This document shows, piece after piece, positions 56,968-64,000 of a stretch of 64,000 nucleotides of DNA (positions are counted from its first letter, which is position 1; each line of letters starts with the position of its first letter). This DNA comes from Magnolia sinica. Taxonomy: Eukaryota > Streptophyta > Magnoliopsida > Magnoliales > Magnoliaceae. The stretch is taken from positions 88,450,001 to 88,514,000 of the forward strand of contig NC_080573.1 of the NCBI RefSeq assembly GCF_029962835.1. Reading direction: 5' to 3'. The notes beneath the pieces are model-generated. The model was not told the origin of the DNA. It did no database searches and saw only the letters and a list, made by a program, of their open reading frames with translations. Both the position numbers and the translations under genes were made by a program.

Positions 56968-58629
56968 TTAGGTTATAGGTTTAAGTTAAGGTTAAGGTTA
57001 TAGGTTTAGGCTATAGGTTATAGGTTTAGGTTTAAGTTATAGGTATAAGTTTAGGTTATATATGTTATAGGTTTAAGTTATATAGGTTATAGGTTTAGGT
57101 TCATGTTATAGGTTAACTTTAGGTTTAGGTTTAGGTTTAGGTTCATGTTATAGGTTATAGGTTATAGGTTTAGGTATTCGGGTTTGGGTTCGGGTTAGGG
57201 TTATAGGTTTGAGTTTAGGTGTAGGTTTAAGTTAAGTGAATTAAGTTTAAGTTTAGATTAAAGGTTTAGGTTACAGGTATAGGTTTAGGTGTAGGTTTTA
57301 GGTTAAGGTTATAGGTTTAGATTTAGGGATTTGCAAATAGGTTATAGGTTTAGGTCATAGGTTTAGGTTTAGGTTAAGGTTATAGGTTTAACTTTAGGGA
57401 TTTGAGAATAGGTTATAGGTTTAGGTTTAGGTTAAGGTTATAAGTTTAGGTCAAGGTTATAGGTGTAGGTTTAGTTATAGATTTGGGTTATAAGTTTAGG
57501 GTATATAGGTTATAGGTTTAAGTTATATAGGTTTAGGTTATAGGTTTAAGTTTAGGTTATAGGTTTAAGTATTCGGGTTTGGGTTTGGGTTACGGTTATA
57601 GGTTTGGGTTTAGGTGTAGGTTTAAGTTAAGTGAATTAAGTTTAAGTTTAGGTTATAAGTTCAGGTTATAGGTATATGTTTTGGTGTAGGATATAGGTTT
57701 AGGTTTAGGTTATAGGTTTAAGTATTCAGGTTCGGGTTCGGGTTAGGGTTATAGGTTTGGGTTTAGGTGTAGGTTTAAGTTAAGTGAATTAAGTTTAATT
57801 TTAGGTTATAGGTTTATGTTATAGGTTTAGGTTTAGATTATAGGTTATACGTTTATGTTTAGGTTATAGGTTTAGTTTATATAGGTTATATGTTATGGTT
57901 TAGGTTTAGGTTATAGGTTTAGGTGTAGGTTTAGGTTAAGGTTATAGGTTATAGGTTTAGGTTATAGATTTAGGTTAAGGTTATTGGTTATGGTTTAGGT
58001 TATAGGTTTAGGTTTAGGTTTAGGTTTAGGTTTAGGTTATAAGTTATAGGTTTAGGTTTAGGTTTAGGTTAAGGTTATAGGTTATAGGTTTAGGTTTCGG
58101 TTTAGGTTATAGGTTATGGTTTAGGTTTAGGTTATAGGTTTAGGTTTAGGTTTAGGTTATAGGTTATAGGTTTAGGTTTAGGTTATAGGTTATAGGTTTA
58201 GGTTTAGGTTTAGGTTATAGGTTTAGGTTTAGGTTATAGGTTTAGGTTATAGGTTTAGGTTAAGGTTATAGGTTATAGGTTTAGGTTTAGGTTATAGGTT
58301 TAGGTTATAGGTTTAGGTTATAGATTATGGTTTAGGTTTAGGTTATAGGTTTAGGATTAGGTTTAAGTTAAGGTTATAGGTTATAGGTTATAGGTTATAG
58401 GTTTAGGTTAAGGTTATAGGTTATAGGTTTAGGTTTAGGTTATAGGTTTATGTTTAGGTTAAGGTTATAGGTTATAGGTTTAGGTTATAGGTTTGGGTTT
58501 AGGTTTAGGTTTAGGTTATAGGTTTAGGTTTAGGTTATAGGTATAGGTTTAAGTTTAGGTTATAGGTTTAGGGTTAAGTGTAGGGTTAGGTTTAGGGATT
58601 TGAGAATAGGTTTAGGTTTAGGTTTGGGC
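56968..58629 (-). repeat. 1.66-kb telomere-like array, inverse orientation
   Basis: Composed of TTTAGG, TTATAGG and TTAAGG variants, the complement of the 35145-39196 array. It has longer phrases such as 'gggttcgggttagggttataggttt', followed by 'aagttaagtgaattaagttt', at about 57180, 57565 and 57725. The + strand is G- and T-rich, almost free of C. A few true TTTAGGG words occur at the ends, but no canonical tract. Confidence 0.95.
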
Positions 58630-59195
58630 ATCAACATGAATAGTGGGCCCACATATGAATAGACTTTATTTCATTAAAAAAATCATAGCAAGATGAGACT
58701 ATCCTGGAAAGATGAGCCTATCTTGGAAATGTTTGTATTAGATTAGCCATGTTGAGAGTAGTCCACACCATTTAAGGGTCCATTTAAGATTTTTATACAT
58801 ATACTTCATTTATTGTCTCAAGACATAAGATTATCTGTTAAAATGGATGAACGGAGCGGATGAAATACGTAAATCATGATGGACTATTGTTTACTGTATT
58901 ATGGTCCACCTGAGATTTGGATCCCACCATGATGTATATGTTGTATCCAACCGTCCATCCATTTGGAGAGATCATTTTAGGGCATGAGCTGAGGAATGAG
59001 ATAGATCCAAAGCTCAAGTGGACCTCAAAACTAATTGGGGCCATAAAAGTTTTCGATCAAGCTGATATTTGTGTTTTCCCTTCTTCTGGTCTATGTTTGT
59101 GTGAGCTTACCAACAGGTTGGATTTCAAATAACCATCATGGTGGGTCCAGGAAGTAATCAACGGTCGGGGGCACTGTCCCCACCATGATGTTTAG
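58630..59195. repeat. Dispersed repeat inserted in the telomere-like array
   Basis: The array stops at 58629 and a short remainder (59195-59235, 'gttttaggtgtaggtttagg') follows this block, so a dispersed-family copy was inserted. The block has 'gtgggcccac' near 58643, 'gtccacctgagatttggatcc', 'gatcaagctgatatttgtg' and 'ccccaccatgatg'. Confidence 0.75.
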
Positions 59196-59242
59196 TTTTA
59201 CGTTTTAGTTTTAGGTGTAGGTTTAGGTTTAGGGTTATATAA

Positions 59243-59610
59243 GGGTCTGCTCCATCAATTTCGAGCTAATACATAAACACGAGACTGTCAAAATGGCGAG
59301 GCCACTCTAATACTGTCCATAGGAAATGGATAGCTTCATCATGCTCATAACAGCAGTTTCCACCTTTCAGGGACCCCCACTCAACATCTAGATAGCTTCG
59401 ACGCACATCCGAATTTGCTCCATTAATTCTGAGCTAATACATAAACACGGGCTTATCCAAATGGCCAGGCCACTCCAATACTGTCCATAGGAAATGGACA
59501 GCTTTATTATGGTTATAACAGTGACTCCTACCTTCTAAGGACCCTCACTCAACATCCGGATAGCTACGACGCACATCCGGGTCTGCTCCATCAATTTCGA
59601 GCCAATACAA
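59243..59610 (-). repeat. 164-bp tandem repeats, inverted copies in element B
   Basis: Two full units plus a partial third, beginning at 'gggtctgctccatcaatttcgagc' (59243), 'aatttgctccattaattctgagc' (about 59411) and 'gggtctgctccatcaatttcgagc' (about 59580). They are the reverse complement of the 34648-35140 repeats, and as there they directly adjoin the telomere-like array. Confidence 0.9.
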
Positions 59611-61690
59611 TTAAATCCTAAATTAGTTACCCATCCAAAGTTGGATATATTGTAAGACTTTCATATTCTCATTTAAACATCTACGCCGAAAATCCGGCAG
59701 CATCTCCCCATGCCTCTCCAGATAAGTTAATCTTACGTTACATTCTGATGCCAAATATCTAAAGCAATATAATGATTTTTGGTATTGGATATGGAACGGA
59801 AGAAACATATTTAGAGAGAAACGAGGAGATGGACCGCGGATCAAGCGTGAATAGTTAAATAAATTATATGAAAGCATACTATCCATCTAACCTTAAACTG
59901 TCCAAAATGGGACAATTTGAGTGATTTCTATACCACCAAAAACATAATATATCTATGTATGGCCACATAGAAATCCTCAAATGGGTAACTAATTATCTAA
60001 CTTACAAATCACAATCACAACTATAAACTAACAAGTCACAATAATAATTTAAGAAAAAAATAAAATACATATTAAGCATCACTAAGTGAAAGTATAATAG
60101 TTTCTTGAAATAATGAGAAAAGATCAAATACAACTCCCACAATCTGCAAAGTATAATAGTTTCTCAGAGTGGATCATATTATAGGAAATAGTGGTGATTG
60201 AAATCCCTACCACTAAAAGCTTCCTAAGGCCCACTGTAATGTTTCCATAATATTTGTTTTTCATCCAACGTATTGATAAGATGACACAAGCTTAGATGAA
60301 GGGAAAAAAATAAATATCAGCTTGATCTAAAACTTTTATGGCTTATTCATGGTCAATCACCACTATTTCCTATAGTATGGTCCACCTGTGAATTGAATCT
60401 TCTTCAATTTTGGGTCATGTGCTAAAATAGTTTGGCAAAATGAATGGACAGTGTGGATATAGAATACATGAATCAAGGTGGGCCCAATGGTAAGGGCAAC
60501 ACGATTGAGGTTGGGTCGCACCTAACTAGGGATGTGTGTGGGGGCATCGTATATACATGCCATTCATCGTATATACATTTTATTAGCTATTAAATTTCTG
60601 GCATTGACCATTTTTAACTGTACATTTGTTGGCCACCAATTGGTTAGATAGAATCCTTCCATAAGTGTCATTTCTGGGATCTTCTTTATTTATAACATGG
60701 GTCATGTTTCAAGTTTAGATGGACTCATGTCTTCTAGCCCATGCTAGTAAATCTAAAAATGACACATCAAGAAATGTGGCATCATGAAATGCTCTACCAA
60801 GATATCCCAGAGCATGAGCTTGGGCTTTCCCTGTTGTATAAGGGTTCCGCAACTCTAAGATGTAGACTGTCTTACACAATGAATGCCCCACACAACAAAA
60901 GAGTCCCCAAATTCTACATAAATTCAAAATACCTTAAATGGAGTCTATCGACCTGATTGGATTATTGATCAGTTCTAATAAACCTTTGAATATATATCGA
61001 TAATCTTAGTACTTTTGAAGCATTACATTCTGGTATATGTTATGAAAAATAGAGAAACTATAGAATTTTCTTCACATAATACCAAAAGCAATGGAATCCA
61101 TGTAATTTGAATACATCAACAGATCACACAAAACCAATTGTCTATCATTCTACTAAAAAATTTTCTATTCCACATGCACATATAACTGTTTGGGCATGCC
61201 TCCACATGTGAATGTGGCACATCTATGAGAGAACTAAACCGTCCATTAGGTTCCCCCTATTGTGTACACATGTTGTGCTGGCTCTAGAACTAGGCTGGTC
61301 CACTCATTAGGTGGGCCAAAATGTACAGAACTAATTCATTGCTAAAAGAAAGTATAGCCAACCTGATGATTGGACTAGCCTATTCTCAGGCCAAGGCATC
61401 TACATGGTGGGACCCACCTCATGGATAGCTTCATTCTCGTATACATCTATGGGATTAGTGTAGCTACCATCAAATTTAATAATGAGGAGTTATATGATGC
61501 TCGGTTTGAGCATGAGGCTTGATTAGCAGTCACATGCACTTATAAATTATACACATGACATATTTTAACTCAAATAAACCAAAACCAAGTATATTGTGCG
61601 GTTCACTGTGGCTAAGTCACCATCCCAAGATCAGATTGGTTCAAAAATCCAAAAAATCCCAAAATTTTGATTTTGGACAATCCACCCTAA
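59611..61690. other. Element B interior, dispersed repeats, no recognised gene
   Basis: An 87-residue minus-strand frame (59623-59886) is unrecognised. A dispersed-family copy spans about 60140-60540 ('gtggatcatattataggaaatagtgg' to 'aaggtgggcccaatgg'). Another related block lies at about 61200-61440. No TNP2 motif was found on either strand. Confidence 0.45.
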
Positions 61691-61704
61691 AATCCCTAAA
61701 TCGT

Positions 61705-61940
61705 CATTGAGATTGAGAGAGATTAAAAGAGAGAGAGAGAAAGATAACTCAACCAACCTTCAGAGAGAGAGAGAGAGAGAAGGCGTGCATGGGTAGGGCT
61801 TCGGCAACGAGCGTGGGTGGAGAGAGAGAGAGAGCAACAGCGAGTGGCCAGAAGAGAGAGGGATAGCGAGAGTACTAAAAGAGAGAGAGAGAGAGAGAAA
61901 GAGAGTGAGAGTGAGAGAGAGAGAGAGAGAGAGCGAATGA
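61705..61940 (-). promoter_or_regulatory. GA-rich block, possible leader of element B transcripts
   Basis: Five (GA)n runs separated by short unique DNA. On the minus strand this is a CT-rich zone just inside the subterminal repeats, the same position as the CT-rich leader in element A (18583-18952). Promoter function is inferred from that parallel only. Confidence 0.45.
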
Positions 61941-61967
61941 GGGAGTGGATGGGTGCTAGAGTCGTTT

Positions 61968-62395
61968 CGGCTTAAAACATAAGTTTATTGCCGATGAAAC
62001 TTTTCATCGGCAATACTTGTCCCATTTGTCGGTAAAAGGTTGTAAAAATATTTAGGCCCACCCGTGCTCTAACAACCACATCCACTCCATACATATGTTT
62101 TTAAATAAACCTATTACCTACACCAAAAACAAAAATTACAAATCAACGTCTATGATCAACCACACAAAGTGAAATAATATGTCCACCGTTCATTTTGTCC
62201 ACCTTTACCAATGATTTTTTTCATTAGTAAAAATCTCCTTTACCGACGATATTGTATAACGTCAGTAAAAAAGCCTCTCGGTGGGAATATATTTGGTATG
62301 GGCGGGAATCTTTTGCCGACGAAATATGATTTCGTCGATAAAAATAATATTTCCCAACGAAAACATATTTTGTTGGTAAAAGTAATATTCGTGCA
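61968..62395 (-). repeat. Element B subterminal-type repeats, right side
   Basis: Contains 'ttgccgatgaaac', 'catcggcaa', 'ctttaccgacgatatt', 'gccgacgaaatatgatttcgtcg' and 'aacgaaaacatattttgttggt', matching the motif class at 53548-54360. Confidence 0.8.
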
Positions 62396-63925
62396 GGGCT
62401 TTATGGGGCCCACCATGATGTAACTGTGTTATCCACTCTGTTCATCACTTTTCTCATATCATTTTAAGGTATGGTCCTAAAAATGAAGCAGGTTCATAAC
62501 TCCTGTGGACCACACCAAAGGAAGTGCAGTGATAATGACACCCACAATTGAAACCTTTCCAAGGGCTACCGTGATGTTTTTTTTTTACCATCTAATCTAT
62601 TCATAATGTCATGTAGACATGGATGAAATGAAAACACAAATATCAGCTTGATCCGAAACTTCTCCAACTCCCTAGAAGTTTTTAATGGTGGACGTTCAAT
62701 CTCCACTTTGTGCTCCACTTAAGCCTTGAACCTGTCTCATTCATAATCATATAATGGGCCCACCTAGATGTGATTCACATATCCAGCCCCTTCATTATGT
62801 GTGTCCCACTTGGATGAGGGGTCAGACCAAGTTTCAACTGCATCCAAAACTTATGTGGGCCCCACCAAGTACTTTTATATATTTTAGTATGTCTTCATAT
62901 AGTTTTAGATGGTATGGCCCACCTGAGTTTCGTATACAGATGATTTTTGAGATATCTCATAACCTAAAGGGGACACATCAAATGCACAATGTTGATGCTC
63001 GTCACACATCATGATGGGCCCCACAAAACTTACTAACATTAATTCTTAGGTTCTCACGGGGTTAGTAAGTTGGGTCACAATTTTGACCAGAATATTAGCC
63101 CATTTTACATGTCTGGTCCATTCACTTTATTTTACTGATCAATACCCTCAATTTGACTAGTTACTCGCCCTGATCATGCTACATATGAGAAAGATATTGG
63201 GCATATAAGATTGATCAATAATTTGAGTGAATTTTGATTTAAATATCTGAAGTTATTTACTCTTCAATCTGGAATAATCAGATTGTCCAAAAACAGTTAA
63301 AGGTTGTTCATAATATCAAAAAGATATGAATGAAGAGAAAACACAAATATCAGCTTGATCCAAAACTTCTATGGCCTCCAAGAAATTTTCAATGGTAGAG
63401 GTTCAATCACACTATTTCTTGTGGTGTGGTCCACTTGAGCTTTGGATATGCTTCCTTTTTGTTCTTTAGAGACCTTAAATTATCTGTTAACATGGATGAA
63501 TGGAGTGGATAAAATAAATAAATAATGGTGGACCCACAGAATTTACTCAATATGCAAGGGTAATGAGTTACTCACCTAAATGTAGTGGAGATCGATTTCC
63601 TTAAAACATTCATAATCATATATTGTGCCTTCCTAGATGTGATTCACATATCCAACCCACTCATTATGTGTGTCTCACTTGGATGAGGAGGTAGACCAAG
63701 TTTCAGCTGCATCCAAAACTCATGTGGGCCCCACCAAGTGCTTTTATATTTTTTAGGATGTCTTCACGTAGTTTTAGATGGTATGGCCCACTTGAGTTTT
63801 GTATATGGATGAGTTTTGAGATATCTCATAACCTAAAGGGGACAGAGCAAATGCACGATGTTGATGTTCGACACACATCATGATGGGCCCCACAAAACTT
63901 AACTAACATCAAATCAAAATGTCAA
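62396..63925. repeat. Dispersed repeats with a 300-bp direct repeat pair
   Basis: A roughly 300-bp block ('gatgtgattcacatatcca' to 'catgatgggccccacaaaac') at about 62740-63040 recurs at about 63608-63909, offset 869 bp, with scattered differences. Between them are further dispersed-family copies ('gtggtgtggtccacttgagctttgg' near 63419). No gene is present. Confidence 0.75.
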
Positions 63926-63929
63926 TTTT

Positions 63930-64000
63930 TTCTTACGATGTATCTATGTTGTCGGTAAAAGATCCTTCACTGACGAAAATATTTGTCAGTAAAAAGATAC
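63930..64000 (-). repeat. Element B subterminal-type repeats at the window edge
   Basis: 'gttgtcggtaaaag', 'ttcactgacgaaaatatttgtcagtaaaa' repeat the element B motif and continue to the end of the window, so the element end lies beyond it. Confidence 0.7.

Larger units (their letters stand above)
53548..64000 (-). mobile_element. CACTA-like element B, right end outside the window
   Basis: The left end reads TATTATAGGAAATTGC, which differs from a CACTACAGGAAATTGC-type terminus by three C-to-T changes. Dense subterminal 'ttaccgacgaaat' motifs follow, and the same motif class reappears at 61968-62395 and 63930-64000. In between lie a TNPA-like pseudogene on the minus strand, a telomere-like array, the 164-bp repeats and a GA-rich leader near the other end, all oriented opposite to element A. 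No TNP2 core is visible. The right terminus and the target duplication are not available, so integrity is unproven. The motifs and terminus differ from element A, so it is another CACTA family. Confidence 0.7.

Overview
This window is nuclear DNA from a flowering plant. It is almost entirely nested transposable elements, with one convincing host gene, a DREB-type AP2/ERF transcription factor at 49107-49703. The retroelement and CACTA protein families, spliced genes, CT-rich leaders and SSRs are all plant-typical. The many dispersed copies of a GTGGGCCCAC / 'catgatg' / 'gtggtccac' repeat remind me of magnoliid genomes (Magnolia, Liriodendron, Cinnamomum), but that is recollection, not proof.

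Layout: (1) 1-2000 is AT-rich, SSR-rich intergenic sequence with dispersed repeats. (2) 2000-17912 is a three-level nest. An old antisense Athila-like Ty3/gypsy element survives as two pieces (about 2000-2689 and 17474-17912). It is split by a younger Athila-like element (2690-17468, exact GGATA target duplication, decayed gag-pol). The 3' LTR of that element is split by a 3.1-kb solo LTR (12495-15583, exact CATCT duplication). (3) 17970-about 44650 is a decayed Ty1/copia element. Its reverse-transcriptase frame is cut by a 22.2-kb CACTA (En/Spm) transposon (18071-40315), and its 3' part is cut by a 1.5-kb Athila-type solo LTR (41727-43244).

(4) The CACTA element (element A) holds a CT-rich leader, an inverted 3.1-kb solo LTR (19991-23111), a captured fragment that resembles ADP-glucose pyrophosphorylase small subunit, a broken TNP2 transposase, a TNPA-like second gene, three 164-bp tandem repeats, and a 4-kb degenerate telomere-like array with a higher-order period near 360 bp. 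(5) 44650-48640 holds dispersed repeats, a TIR element, a second TIR element and a tRNA-type SINE with an exact 18-bp target duplication. (6) 48640-50330 is the DREB gene with TATA box and ABRE. (7) 50330-53524 is intergenic, ending in a decayed LTR fragment. (8) 53525-64000 starts with 23 G, then a second, different CACTA-like element (element B) in inverse orientation that runs off the window. It carries a TNPA-like pseudogene, a 1.66-kb telomere-like array and the same 164-bp repeats.

The most notable signal is the shared module of 164-bp repeats plus telomere-like array inside two CACTA elements with different ends. No transposon gene in the window looks intact. The Athila pol frame is kept for about 4.6 kb apart from stop codons that mostly look like C-to-T or G-to-A changes, as expected for methylated, silenced copies. 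All protein assignments are by eye from translated sequence; no search was run.
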